Notes: a model not told the origin generated them from the sequence alone. A stretch of 64,000 nucleotides of DNA from Tropicimonas sediminicola (GCF_900188335.1 NZ_FZOY01000002.1:558001-622000); one strand, 5' to 3'; shown: positions 9,557 through 20,383, counted from the first letter of the stretch. Translations and numbers: made by a program.

Positions 9557-11646
9557 GGCATCCCGAATACGCTATTTCCGGAGGGCGCCCGGCGCCGCTC
9601 GGCGCGACCTTTGACGGCGACGGCGTGAATTTCGCCGTGTTCTCGCAGCATGCGACCGCCATGGAGGTCTGCCTGTTCAGCGCCGACGGCAAGACCGAGC
9701 TGCAGCGCCTGCGGCTGCCGGAACGGGACGGCGACGTCTGGTATGGCTATGTCTCCGGTCTCCGGCCCGGGCAATACTACGCGCTGCGCGCCCACGGCCC
9801 CTACCGGCCCGACGTCGGCCACCGCTTCAACCCGAACAAGCTGCTGCTCGACCCCTACGCCAAGCGGCTGACCGGGATGCCGGTCTGGCACGACGCGCTG
9901 ATGGGCTACCAGATCGGCTCCAATGCCCGCGACCTGAGTTTCGACACCCGCGACAGCGCCCCCTACATGCCGCGCTGCGTGGTCGAGGACCCGGCCTTTT
10001 CCTGGGGCTACGATCACCCGCCGCGCACCCCGGTCGCGGACTCGGTGATCTACGAGGCCCATGTGAAGGGGCTGACCCAGATGCACCCCCACGTGGCACC
10101 GGAGGGCACCTTCCTCGGGCTCGCCACCGACCCGATGCTGGAGTACTACCACAAGCTCGGGATCACCGCGATCGAGCTGCTGCCGGTGCACGCCTTCCTG
10201 ACCGACCGGTTCCTGCACGAGAAGAACCTGTCGAACTACTGGGGCTACCAGACGCTCGGCTTCTTCGCGCCGGACCCGCGCTATCTCTCCGAAGGCCGCA
10301 TCAGCGAGTTCCAGCAGATGGTGGCGCGGCTCCACCATGCCGGGCTCGAGGTGATCCTCGACGTGGTCTACAACCACACCTGCGAAGGCAACGAGCTCGG
10401 CCCGACGCTCAGCTTCCGCGGCCTCGACAACCTCAGCTACTACCGGCTGATCCAGGACCGGCGCTACTACATCAACGACACCGGCACCGGAAACACGCTC
10501 AATCTCGACCACCCGATGGTGCTGCGCATGGTGATGGATTCCCTGCGCTACTGGGTCGAGGTGATGCATGTGGACGGCTTCCGCTTCGACCTCTGCTCCA
10601 CGCTCGGCCGCACCGATCACGGGTTCGACCCCGGTGCGAGCTTCTTCGACGCGATCCGGCAGGACCCGGTGCTGACCCAGGTCAAGCTGATCGCAGAGCC
10701 CTGGGACGTGGGCCCCGGCGGCTACCGGCTCGGCGGCTTCCCGCCCCCGTTCCACGAGTGGAACGACCGGTTCCGCGACGGCGTGCGCCGGTTCTGGCGC
10801 GGCGACCCGGGCCGCGCACCCGACCTCGCGGGCCGGCTCACCGGCTCGGCGGCGGAGTTCGACCATTCCGGCCGCCCGGCCACGGCGTCGGTCAACATGA
10901 TCACCGCCCATGACGGTTTCACGCTGCACGACGTGGTCAGCTACAACGGCAAGCACAACGAGGCCAACGGCGAGGACAACCGCGACGGCCATTCCGAGAA
11001 CTATAGCGACAATTTCGGCTGGGAAGGTCCGACCGACGACCCCAAGATCATCGAGGGCCGCAACCGCCGCAAGCGCGCGATGATCGCAACGCTGATGCTC
11101 TCCCAGGGCACGCCGATGCTGCTGGCGGGGGACGAGCTCGGCCATTCGCAGAACGGCAACAACAACGCCTATGCCCAGGACAATCCGACCAGCTGGATCG
11201 ACTGGGCCGAGGCGGACACCGATTTCATGGCCTTCACGGCCCGGCTGATCCGGTTCCGCCGCGAGCACCCGATCCTGCGCCAGAAGGTGTTCCTGCACTC
11301 GCGCGAGCGCCGCATCGACGGGCGCGAAGACCTGTTCTGGTGGCGCGCCGACGGCAAGCCGATGTCGACGCCAGACTGGGTGGACCCCTCGCTGCGGATC
11401 GTCTGCGTGGAAATGCGCACTGCCTCCGGAACACCCGTCTTCGCGGCGACCGAATCCGCGATCTTCATGGTGTTCAACGCAGGCGGCGACACCAAGGTGC
11501 GGCTGCCCGTGCCACCCAAGCGTCAGAACTGGGTCTGGTCGATCAACACCGCGACCCCCGACGCCCCCGAGAAACCGGTCCGCAAGACCGAAGTGCTGAT
11601 CGGCGCGCAGTCGGTCTCGGTTTTCGTGCTGGAGGCCGCCGAATGA
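9553..11646 (+). CDS. glgX: glycogen debranching enzyme GlgX (isoamylase type)
   Basis: This GH13 enzyme hydrolyses alpha-1,6 branches, mainly of phosphorylase-limit glycogen. The N-terminal CBM48 region starts with GGRPAPLGATFDGDGVNFAVFS, and the barrel contains ILDVVYNHT, the nucleophile D346 in DGFRFDLCSTLGR, the acid in LIAEPWDVG and NMITAHDGFTLHDVV. I chose the GTG at 9553, which overlaps the glgA stop as GTGA and gives 697 residues beginning VRHPEYAI. The frame is open to 9496, but that extension lies inside glgA and is not family sequence. The stop overlaps the malQ ATG (ATGA, 11643-11646). Confidence 0.95.
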   Translation: MRHPEYAISGGRPAPLGATFDGDGVNFAVFSQHATAMEVCLFSADGKTELQRLRLPERDGDVWYGYVSGLRPGQYYALRAHGPYRPDVGHRFNPNKLLLDPYAKRLTGMPVWHDALMGYQIGSNARDLSFDTRDSAPYMPRCVVEDPAFSWGYDHPPRTPVADSVIYEAHVKGLTQMHPHVAPEGTFLGLATDPMLEYYHKLGITAIELLPVHAFLTDRFLHEKNLSNYWGYQTLGFFAPDPRYLSEGRISEFQQMVARLHHAGLEVILDVVYNHTCEGNELGPTLSFRGLDNLSYYRLIQDRRYYINDTGTGNTLNLDHPMVLRMVMDSLRYWVEVMHVDGFRFDLCSTLGRTDHGFDPGASFFDAIRQDPVLTQVKLIAEPWDVGPGGYRLGGFPPPFHEWNDRFRDGVRRFWRGDPGRAPDLAGRLTGSAAEFDHSGRPATASVNMITAHDGFTLHDVVSYNGKHNEANGEDNRDGHSENYSDNFGWEGPTDDPKIIEGRNRRKRAMIATLMLSQGTPMLLAGDELGHSQNGNNNAYAQDNPTSWIDWAEADTDFMAFTARLIRFRREHPILRQKVFLHSRERRIDGREDLFWWRADGKPMSTPDWVDPSLRIVCVEMRTASGTPVFAATESAIFMVFNAGGDTKVRLPVPPKRQNWVWSINTATPDAPEKPVRKTEVLIGAQSVSVFVLEAAE

Positions 11647-13574
11647 ACGACGTACTGGGCGCGCTTGCCGACCTGGCGGGCATCCATTTCGACTATTGGG
11701 ACCAGACCGGCACGCAGGTGCCGACCTCGGACGGCACGGCGCGCAGGCTGCTTGCCGCCATGGGCCTGCCGGCCGAGACGGACGACGCGGCCCGCGAAAC
11801 CCTCGACCGCCTGCTCGCGGAGGCCGCGCGGCGCGCCCTGCCTCGATGGCTGATCCTGGAACCCGGCCAGCCAAGCCACCATCCGCTCGCCCGTCCGACC
11901 GATGGCGGCAAGCTCGTCCTGGAGGACGGCACCGAGATGCCGCTCGCGGCCGGAGCGGTGCTGGACCTGCCGGCGCTGCCGCTCGGCATCCACAGGCTGG
12001 AGCTGGAAGGCGACGCGACCACGCTGCTCGTCGCCCCGCCGAGCCTGCCCCTGCCCGAGCCGGGCTGGGGTGTCACCCTGCCGCTCTATGGTCTGCGAAC
12101 CGAGGCCGAGGGCGGCTTCGGCGACTACGCCGACCTTGCCCGCGCCACCGAGGGGCTCGCCCAAGCCGGTGCGGATTTCGTCGGCCTGAACCCGGTCCAT
12201 GCCGGTTTCCCGAGCGATCCCAACGCCTTCAGCCCCTATTCTCCGTCGCACCGGCGGCGCTTCAACACCATGCATATCGCGCTGGAGGGCGCGCGGCTGA
12301 ACGGTGGCGGGGCGTTGATCGACTATCCCGACACCCGGCTTCGCCTGCGCGCGCGGCTGGAAGACGAGTTCACCGCCTTCGAGGCCGCTGGCGGTGCCCC
12401 CGCGTTCGAGGCCTGGCGCGCCGCCGAGGGCGCCTCGCTTGAACGGTTCGCCACCTATCAGGCGCTGGCCGACCGTCACGGCCCCTACTGGTTGGACTGG
12501 CCCGAACCGCTGCAGCACCACGGCGCACCTGCGGTCACGGAGTTCCGCGCCGAGAACGCCCGCGCGGTCCTGTTCCACGCCTGGCTGCAATGGCGCAGCG
12601 AAACCCAGCTCGGCCATGTGGCGCAGATCGCCCGCGAGGCCGGAATGCGGTACGGGCTCTACCTCGACCTCGCCGTCGGCACCCACCCCCACGGCGCCGA
12701 GACCTGGTCCGAGGGCGCGGGCTTTGCCACCGGTGTTTCGCTCGGTGCGCCGCCTGACGCCTTCTCGCCCGACGGGCAGGTCTGGGCCCTGGCGCCGTTC
12801 AACCCGCATGCGCTCGCCCGGATGCACTTCCGCCCCTTCGCGGAGACCCTGCGCCGCCAGCTGCGCTATGCCGGGCTGCTCCGGATCGACCATGTTCTGG
12901 GCTTCGAACGCGCTTTCTGGGTGCCCGACGACCGGGCCGAGCCCGGCGCCTATGTCGCCATGCCGCGCGACGCGCTTCTGGCGGTGGTGCGCATCGAGGC
13001 GACCCGCGCAGGCGCGACGGTGGTGGGCGAGGATCTGGGAAACATCCCCGACGGGCTGCAGGCGGAACTGGCGGCCTCCGGCGTGCTGGGCTGCCGGGTC
13101 GCGATGTTCGAACAATATCACCACGGCAACTTCCGCCGCCCCGAGGAATATACCGAGGCCGCGCTGGCGTCCTTCGGCACGCACGACCTGCCGACCTGGG
13201 TGGGCTGGCGCCGGGGCCGCGACGTGGAGGTCCGGCACGAGATCGGCATCCTCTCGGACGAGGATTATCACAACGGTCTGGACTGGCGCGCGGGCGAGGT
13301 CCGGGGCTTCGATGCGCTCTCCGGCGCCGAAAGCGAGGACCCCGACCAGATGCATTGCTTTCTCGGCGGCGTCCGCAGCCGGCTGGTGGCCCTCCAGCTC
13401 GAGGACATCCTCGGCCTGACCGAGCAGGCCAACCTGCCAGGCACCGTCGACACCCATCCGAACTGGCGCAGACGCCTGACCGTCCCGGCCGAAGAGCTTG
13501 GCGGGCACCCCGCGGTCCGGCGCGCCGCGGAAATCATGAGCGACACCGGTCGCAACCGGGTCGGATCAGGGTAG
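11643..13574 (+). CDS. malQ: 4-alpha-glucanotransferase (amylomaltase)
   Basis: The 643-residue GH77 enzyme transfers maltodextrin segments between chains and recycles the short chains released by GlgX and GlgP. The N-terminal region before about residue 150 is the variable MalQ domain. The catalytic part contains FSPYSPSHRR, the conserved GLYLDLAVGTHPHGAETW with its active-site Asp, RIDHVLGFERAFW with D416, and the late ASFGTHDLPTWVGW. The ATG overlaps the glgX stop by four bases. The open frame runs upstream to 11340, but that part lies within glgX and is not conserved. Confidence 0.95.
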   Translation: MNDVLGALADLAGIHFDYWDQTGTQVPTSDGTARRLLAAMGLPAETDDAARETLDRLLAEAARRALPRWLILEPGQPSHHPLARPTDGGKLVLEDGTEMPLAAGAVLDLPALPLGIHRLELEGDATTLLVAPPSLPLPEPGWGVTLPLYGLRTEAEGGFGDYADLARATEGLAQAGADFVGLNPVHAGFPSDPNAFSPYSPSHRRRFNTMHIALEGARLNGGGALIDYPDTRLRLRARLEDEFTAFEAAGGAPAFEAWRAAEGASLERFATYQALADRHGPYWLDWPEPLQHHGAPAVTEFRAENARAVLFHAWLQWRSETQLGHVAQIAREAGMRYGLYLDLAVGTHPHGAETWSEGAGFATGVSLGAPPDAFSPDGQVWALAPFNPHALARMHFRPFAETLRRQLRYAGLLRIDHVLGFERAFWVPDDRAEPGAYVAMPRDALLAVVRIEATRAGATVVGEDLGNIPDGLQAELAASGVLGCRVAMFEQYHHGNFRRPEEYTEAALASFGTHDLPTWVGWRRGRDVEVRHEIGILSDEDYHNGLDWRAGEVRGFDALSGAESEDPDQMHCFLGGVRSRLVALQLEDILGLTEQANLPGTVDTHPNWRRRLTVPAEELGGHPAVRRAAEIMSDTGRNRVGSG

Positions 13575-13639
13575 ACTTGCCCCAAGATGACACAGGCCTG
13601 AGATTGACTGGCCAAGACGCAACTGGCCGACAGGAGTGA

Positions 13640-15274
<1,635 letters not shown>

Positions 15275-15286
15275 CACCGGCGTTGT

Positions 15287-15350
15287 CGGGGGGCTGTCTG
15301 CCCCCCGTCCGGCGCCACGGCGCCGGCCTCCCCCCGAGGATATTTCCGGA
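15287..15350 (+). terminator. two tandem GC-rich hairpins plus CCCCCCG..GGATATTT element after pgm
   Basis: Hairpin one pairs CGGGGGG (15287-15293) with CCCCCCG (15301-15307). Hairpin two pairs CCGGCGCC (15309-15316) with GGCGCCGG (15319-15326). They are followed by CTCCCCCCGAGGATATTTCC. I recognise this GGATATTT/GAGTATTT type of sequence as a recurrent intergenic element of Rhodobacteraceae genomes (from memory). No T-run of the classical kind follows, so the terminator role is inferred from position between pgm and ppsA. Confidence 0.6.
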
Positions 15351-15456
15351 CAGGCGAAGGCCGGATGCGGACCCGGGCTTGATGCCTGTCAACGAGGTCA
15401 TCCGGCGGATGTGATACGCTCCGGCTCGCGGAAAGGCGCGATCGGGGAGGAAGATC

Positions 15457-17841
15457 ATGTCCGATTTTGTCATATGGTTCGAGGATCTGGCCCGCGAGGA
15501 TGTCGGCCTGGTCGGCGGCAAGAACGCATCACTCGGCGAGATGGTGCAGAAGCTTGGCGCGAAGGGCATCAGGGTTCCGGGCGGCTTCGCGACCACGGCG
15601 GCCGCATACCGCGCCTTTCTCGGCCACAACGACCTCGACGCCCTGATCGACCGCAACATGGACCGGCTGGAAAGCGGCCGGATCACCCTGCACCAGGCCG
15701 GACAGCGCATCCGCGAGGCTGTGGCAGAGGGCGAATGGCCCGAGGACATCCGCGTCGCCATTTCCGAAGCCTATGCCGCGCTCGCCCAGCGGCTCGGCGC
15801 GGCCTCCCCCTCCGTCGCGGTGCGCAGTTCGGCCACCGCCGAGGACCTGCCGGAGGCGAGCTTCGCCGGCCAGCAGGAGACCTTCCTGAACGTCACCGGC
15901 GAGGCGAGCCTGCTCGACCATTGCCGGCGCTGCTATGCCTCTCTCTTCACCGACCGGGCGATCACCTATCGCAAGCTGCAGGGCTTCGATCACCGGGATG
16001 TGGCGCTGTCGGTGGGGGTGCAGCAGATGGTGCGCTCGGACAAGGGCGGCTCGGGCGTGATGTTCTCGATCGATACCGAGTCGGGCTTCGACAAGGTGGT
16101 GCTGATCAACGCGGCCTGGGGTCTGGGCGAAAACGTCGTGCAGGGCACGGTGACGCCCGACGAATACCAGGTCTTCAAGCCCTTCCTCGACCGCCCCGAC
16201 CTCGTGCCGATCCTGGAGAAACGCCGGGGCAAGAAAGAGAAGAAGATGGTCTATGCCCGTGGTCCGCACGGCGAGACCACGACCCGCAACGTGCCGACCT
16301 CGCGCGACGAGCGGCGGCGGCTGGTGCTGTCGGATGCCGAGATCCTCGACCTCGCCCGGATGGCCTGCACCATCGAGGACCATTACGCCTGCCCGATGGA
16401 CATGGAATGGGCCCGCGACGGCGAAGGCGGACCGCTCTACATCGTGCAGGCGCGTCCGGAGACGGTTCAGAGCCAGGCCGAGAAGGGCGCGATCCGCTCC
16501 TACGGGATCGGCAACAAGGGCAAGCTGCTGCTGACCGGCCTGAGCGTCGGCTCGGCGGTGGCGACGGGCCATGTCTGCCTGATCGAGAGCGCGGCCGAGA
16601 TCGACCGCTTCGTCGACGGCGCCATCCTCGTCACCGGCACGACCGACCCTGACTGGGTTCCGATCATGAAACGCGCCGCGGCGATCATCACCGACCACGG
16701 CGGGCGCACCAGCCATGCCGCCATCGTCAGCCGCGAGCTTGGCCTGCCGGCGATCGTCGGCACGGGGAACGCCACCGACCTGCTGCATGACGAGCAGGAG
16801 GTCACCGTGTCCTGCGCCGAGGGCGACACCGGCAACGTCTACGAAGGGATCGCGGAGGTGACGGTCGAGGATCTGTCTCTGGAGCATATCCCGGAGACCC
16901 GCACCAACATCATGCTCAACCTCGCCAACCCCTCTGCCGCGGCGCGGTGGTGGCGGCTGCCGACCAAGGGCGTGGGGCTGGCGCGGATGGAGTTCGTGGT
17001 CTCCAACACGATCAAGGTCCACCCGCTGGCGCTCACCCGGTTCGACGACCTGACCGACCCGCACGTGCGCGGGGAGATCGAGGCGCTGACCCTGGGCTAC
17101 GAAGACAAGGCCACATACTTCGTAGAGACCCTGGCCCGCGGCCTCAGCCGAATCGCCGCCTTCTGCCATCCGGAGCCGGTGATCGTTCGGATGAGCGACT
17201 TCAAGACCAACGAATACGCCGACCTGCTGGGCGGCCGGCAGTACGAGCCCGCGGAGGAGAACCCGATGATCGGGTTCCGCGGCGCATCGCGCTACTACTC
17301 GCCGCAATACCGCGAAGGGTTCGAGTTGGAATGCCGGGCGATCCGGTATCTGCGCGAGGAGATGGGCTTCGACAACGTGATCGTGATGATCCCCTTCTGC
17401 CGCACCCCGACCGAGGCCGACAAGGTGCTGGAGGTGATGAAGGGCGTCGGGCTGGAGCGCGGAAGGAACGGGCTGCAGGTTTACGTGATGTGCGAGATCC
17501 CGTCGAACGTGATCCGGACGGAGGATTTCGCCAAGCGGTTCGACGGCTTCTCCATCGGCTCGAACGACCTCACGCAGCTCACTCTGGGGGTCGACCGCGA
17601 TTCCGAGATGCTGGCGGAACTCTTCGACGAACGCGACGCGGCGGTGCAGTGGATGATCGAAAGCGTCATCACCCGCGCCCACAAGGTCGGCTCCAAGGTC
17701 GGCTTCTGCGGCCAGGCGCCGAGCAACGATCCGGCCTTCGCCCGGTTGCTGGTTGGGTACGGGATCGACTCGGTCTCGGTCACGCCCGACAGCTTCCTGG
17801 CGGTGAAGCGACTGGTCGCGGAGGCAGAGGCGGAAGCCTGA
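15457..17841 (+). CDS. ppsA: phosphoenolpyruvate synthase
   Basis: The 794-residue protein converts pyruvate, ATP and water to PEP, AMP and phosphate, the entry to gluconeogenesis from pyruvate. The N-terminal ATP-binding domain has VGGKNASLGEM and SSATAEDLPEASFAGQQET. The swivelling phosphohistidine domain carries H420 in GGRTSHAAIVSRELGLPAIVG. The C-terminal barrel has MIGFRGASRY, FSIGSNDLTQLTLGVDRDS and the catalytic Cys in GFCGQAPSN. The ATG at 15457 has a strong GGGGAGG ribosome site (15445-15451). It is a separate unit from the glycogen operon and ends at a hairpin terminator. Its role fits carbon flow into stored glycogen from C3 or organic acids. Confidence 0.96.
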   Translation: MSDFVIWFEDLAREDVGLVGGKNASLGEMVQKLGAKGIRVPGGFATTAAAYRAFLGHNDLDALIDRNMDRLESGRITLHQAGQRIREAVAEGEWPEDIRVAISEAYAALAQRLGAASPSVAVRSSATAEDLPEASFAGQQETFLNVTGEASLLDHCRRCYASLFTDRAITYRKLQGFDHRDVALSVGVQQMVRSDKGGSGVMFSIDTESGFDKVVLINAAWGLGENVVQGTVTPDEYQVFKPFLDRPDLVPILEKRRGKKEKKMVYARGPHGETTTRNVPTSRDERRRLVLSDAEILDLARMACTIEDHYACPMDMEWARDGEGGPLYIVQARPETVQSQAEKGAIRSYGIGNKGKLLLTGLSVGSAVATGHVCLIESAAEIDRFVDGAILVTGTTDPDWVPIMKRAAAIITDHGGRTSHAAIVSRELGLPAIVGTGNATDLLHDEQEVTVSCAEGDTGNVYEGIAEVTVEDLSLEHIPETRTNIMLNLANPSAAARWWRLPTKGVGLARMEFVVSNTIKVHPLALTRFDDLTDPHVRGEIEALTLGYEDKATYFVETLARGLSRIAAFCHPEPVIVRMSDFKTNEYADLLGGRQYEPAEENPMIGFRGASRYYSPQYREGFELECRAIRYLREEMGFDNVIVMIPFCRTPTEADKVLEVMKGVGLERGRNGLQVYVMCEIPSNVIRTEDFAKRFDGFSIGSNDLTQLTLGVDRDSEMLAELFDERDAAVQWMIESVITRAHKVGSKVGFCGQAPSNDPAFARLLVGYGIDSVSVTPDSFLAVKRLVAEAEAEA

Positions 17842-17877
17842 CAAGCTGCTTGGCGACCGATTGACCAGGCTACGACG

Positions 17878-17920
17878 GCGCTGACCGGGGACTTCCGGTC
17901 AGCGCAGCCTGTCTTTTTCC
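17878..17920 (+). terminator. hairpin terminator after ppsA
   Basis: GCGCTGACCGG (17878-17888) pairs perfectly with CCGGTCAGCGC (17895-17905) across a six-base loop. A run of five T (17914-17918) follows after an eight-base gap. It lies 37 bases after the ppsA stop. Confidence 0.85.
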
Positions 17921-17966
17921 GATCTTTTGAGGGTATCGCGCCAGAACGGGGCGCTCATTCGTTCCG

Positions 17967-18009
17967 TTAACCATTGCCGCGGTTTCCGGACGTATTAACA
18001 AACCGTTAA
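17967..18009 (+). promoter_or_regulatory. two CtrA-type boxes
   Basis: TTAACCAT lies at 17967-17974, and a perfect TTAA-N7-TTAA lies at 17995-18009. Both match the known consensus forms of the alphaproteobacterial cell-cycle regulator CtrA. They stand 30-80 bases before the GTG start of the secreted protein gene and after the ppsA terminator, so they probably control that gene. Binding is inferred from sequence only. Confidence 0.5.
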
Positions 18010-18047
18010 TGCTAGACCTGAGATCAGCGACGATCCGGAGTCGCGAC

Positions 18048-18665
18048 GTGTTGACGAGTGTTCCCGTGAAAACCCCTGTCCTTTTCCAACTTTTGCTGCT
18101 GGCATGCCTGTCTGCATCGCCATGCGTGGCCGTGACCATCGAGGCGACCGGGACCGTCACCGGGCTCCGGTTCTTCGGTGCGGACGGCGGCCCCTTCATT
18201 ACCGAGTTCGCAGCCGGCGACCGGCGGCTGGAGAACTGGTCGGGAGCGGCTCTGCTGAGCCAGACAGCTTCGGTCGATCTGGAACTCCGGGAGGCGCGCG
18301 GCGGCTGGGCGATGGTCGACCGGTCGGAGTGCCGGGGCTTCCTGACGCTGTTCTGTAGTGGCCTCGGTGTCGCGCAGGTGCAGGACGGCGCCATGGTTCT
18401 CCCGATCCATTCGGCGGCGTCGAACCTGCAGTTCCGGCTGACCGCGACCGAATACAGCTATGCCGACGACACCAGGCATGCCTGGTCGAACATGACCGGG
18501 GTCTACGATTTCCGCGACGGGTTCAGCATGGTCGTGGCCATCGACTCCTTCGTCCCTGCCCCGACCGCCCCCGTGCCGTTGCCGGCCCCGGGGGTGATGC
18601 TGGGGACCTGCCTGGCCGCCGGCGTGGCGCTTGCGCGCCGTCGACGCCTCAGCCGGCCGGACTAG
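18048..18665 (+). CDS. secreted protein of unknown function with VPLPA-CTERM-like tail
   Basis: I do not recognise the main domain. The product (205 residues from the GTG at 18048) has an N-terminal signal peptide (hydrophobic LFQLLLLACLSASPCVA). Its tail reads APVPLPAPG, then a hydrophobic stretch, then ARRRRLSRP, the three-part pattern of VPLPA-CTERM/PEP-CTERM sorting signals that direct surface proteins to exosortase-type processing. I prefer the GTG at 18048 because GGAG (18037-18040) is well placed before it; the ATG at 18009 overlaps a CtrA-type box and has no ribosome site. The stop overlaps the focA stop on the other strand in a CTAG shared by both genes. Confidence 0.7.
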   Translation: MLTSVPVKTPVLFQLLLLACLSASPCVAVTIEATGTVTGLRFFGADGGPFITEFAAGDRRLENWSGAALLSQTASVDLELREARGGWAMVDRSECRGFLTLFCSGLGVAQVQDGAMVLPIHSAASNLQFRLTATEYSYADDTRHAWSNMTGVYDFRDGFSMVVAIDSFVPAPTAPVPLPAPGVMLGTCLAAGVALARRRRLSRPD

Positions 18666-19522
18666 GGCCGCTGACCTTCGGAGGGACGCAGGTAGATGAA
18701 CCAGTAGAGCAGCCCGACAAGCAGCCCGCCGCCGATGATGTTGCCGAGGGTCACGGGGAGCAGATTGTGCATCAGGAAGTTCGACCAGGTGAGATCGGCG
18801 AATTGCGCGGCGCTCGCGCCGGTCGCCTCCCAGAATTCCGGACCCACGGCGTCGCGGGTGAGGATCGCCATTGGGATCTGGAACATGTTGGCGACGCAGT
18901 GCTCGAAACCGGCCGCGACGAACATCGCCACAGGCAGGACCACCGCCAGCAGCTTGTCGGTGACTGTCCGCGCCGAGAAGGTCATCCAGACGCCGAGACA
19001 GACCATCACGTTGCACATCACGCCGAGGGCCACGGCCTGCCCGAACTCGTGGTGCAGCTTGTGCTGGGCAATGGACATGTAGTTGAGCCCAAGCTGCCCG
19101 CCGGCCAGGTCGTAGTGCTTGGCCGCCTGCATGATCAGCACCAGCCCGAAGGCGCCGACGAAGTTGCCGGCGTAGACCAGCGCCCAGTTCCGGGCGAGCT
19201 GCGACCAGCTGATCTTGCGGCTGGCCCGCGCGACGACCGTCAGCACGGTCGAGGTGAAGAGCTCGCCGCCGTTGACCACCACAAGCATCAGCCCGAGGCT
19301 GAACGCGAGCCCGCCCATCAGGCGGTTGGCGCCCCAGCCCATGCCGGTATTGCCGGTGGTGACCACGGTGTAGAAAATGAAGGCGATGCCGATGAAGGCG
19401 CCGGCCGTGATGGCGAGGACAAAGGTCGAGACCGGGTTCTTGGTGGCCTTGGCCACGCCCATGTCCTCGGCTTTCCAGGCCATCGCCTGCGGAAGCAGGG
19501 CGTCGAAAGTCTGATGCTGCAT
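18662..19522 (-). CDS. focA: formate transporter (FNT family)
   Basis: The 286-residue protein is a six-helix inner-membrane FNT channel. Recognisable parts are the first helix with AGAFIGIAFIFYTVVTTG, the NGGELFTS motif after helix two, an NWALVYAGNFVGA segment, and VALGVMCNVMVCLGVWM in the second half. FocA exports or imports formate with the pyruvate formate-lyase reaction. Position as the last gene of a leftward pflB-pflA-focA group supports focA rather than the related nitrite channel NirC. The gap to pflA is 59 bases. The ribosome site before the ATG is weak. Confidence 0.93.
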   Translation of the reverse strand: MQHQTFDALLPQAMAWKAEDMGVAKATKNPVSTFVLAITAGAFIGIAFIFYTVVTTGNTGMGWGANRLMGGLAFSLGLMLVVVNGGELFTSTVLTVVARASRKISWSQLARNWALVYAGNFVGAFGLVLIMQAAKHYDLAGGQLGLNYMSIAQHKLHHEFGQAVALGVMCNVMVCLGVWMTFSARTVTDKLLAVVLPVAMFVAAGFEHCVANMFQIPMAILTRDAVGPEFWEATGASAAQFADLTWSNFLMHNLLPVTLGNIIGGGLLVGLLYWFIYLRPSEGQRP

Positions 19523-19581
19523 CTGTGTCGAAGTCCGTCGTCAAGCGGGCGGCGGGTCGTCCGGCCCGCCCTGCCCGCGGA

Positions 19582-20361
19582 TCAGGTCGCGACGAGCCCG
19601 CGGGCGCGGAAGATGTCCCGTGCCGCCTCGGCGTCGTCATGTGTAGGTGTGGGCGTGTCACGAAGCTTGTAGTCCAGCCCGAGGCGATCCCATTTCGAGA
19701 TGCCGAGCTGGTGGAACGGCAGCACCTCGACCAGCTCGACCAGATCGCCGTAGCTGGCAACGAGGTCGGCCATCTTCGCCACGTCGTCGGGCGCGTCGGT
19801 CCAGCCGGGCACCAGCACGTAGCGGATGCGCATCTGCTTGCCCAGCCGCACCAGCCGCTGCGCAAAATCGAGCGTCGGCTGCAGTTCCTGCGCGGTCAGC
19901 TCCTTGTAGCGCACGGGATCGATATGCTTGATGTCCAGCATCACCAGGTCGATCGGCTCGAACCAGCTGTCCGGCACCTTGGCGTGCAGGAAACCCTGGG
20001 TGTCGAGCGCGATGTGCAGGTCCCACCGTTTCTTGATCGCCCGCGCCGTGGCGCCGACGAACTCCGCCTGCATCAGCGGCTCGCCGCCGGAGAAGGTCAC
20101 GCCCCCGGCGAACTTGAGGAAGCGGGAGTACTTGCCGACCTGGGCCAGCATGTCGTCGACCTCCACCCGGGTGCCGTTGTGCAGCTTCCAGGTGTCGGGG
20201 TTGTGGCAATAAAGGCAGCGGAACTGGCAGCCCGCCATGAAGAACACGAAGCGCATCCCCGGGCCGTCGACGGCGGCGCCGGATTCGACCGAGTGGAGGA
20301 ACCCGTGGCAGGCGGCTTCGTGAATGCCGTCGAACGTGTCGTCTGGATGGGAGATCGTCAT
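19582..20361 (-). CDS. pflA: pyruvate formate-lyase-activating enzyme (radical SAM)
   Basis: The 259-residue radical-SAM enzyme abstracts hydrogen from a glycine of PflB to make it active. The [4Fe-4S] cysteines C45, C49 and C52 form the required CxxxCxxC within AGCQFRCLYCHNPDTW. TFSGGEPLMQAEF is the SAM-binding GGE segment, and LVMLDIKHIDP is typical of PflA. The ATG follows GAGGAC. It lies 49 bases after pflB with a strong hairpin between them, so it may be made at a lower level than PflB. The enzyme works only when oxygen is absent. Confidence 0.96.
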   Translation of the reverse strand: MTISHPDDTFDGIHEAACHGFLHSVESGAAVDGPGMRFVFFMAGCQFRCLYCHNPDTWKLHNGTRVEVDDMLAQVGKYSRFLKFAGGVTFSGGEPLMQAEFVGATARAIKKRWDLHIALDTQGFLHAKVPDSWFEPIDLVMLDIKHIDPVRYKELTAQELQPTLDFAQRLVRLGKQMRIRYVLVPGWTDAPDDVAKMADLVASYGDLVELVEVLPFHQLGISKWDRLGLDYKLRDTPTPTHDDAEAARDIFRARGLVAT

Positions 20362-20383
20362 GTCCTCGCTCCGGTGCAGGCGG

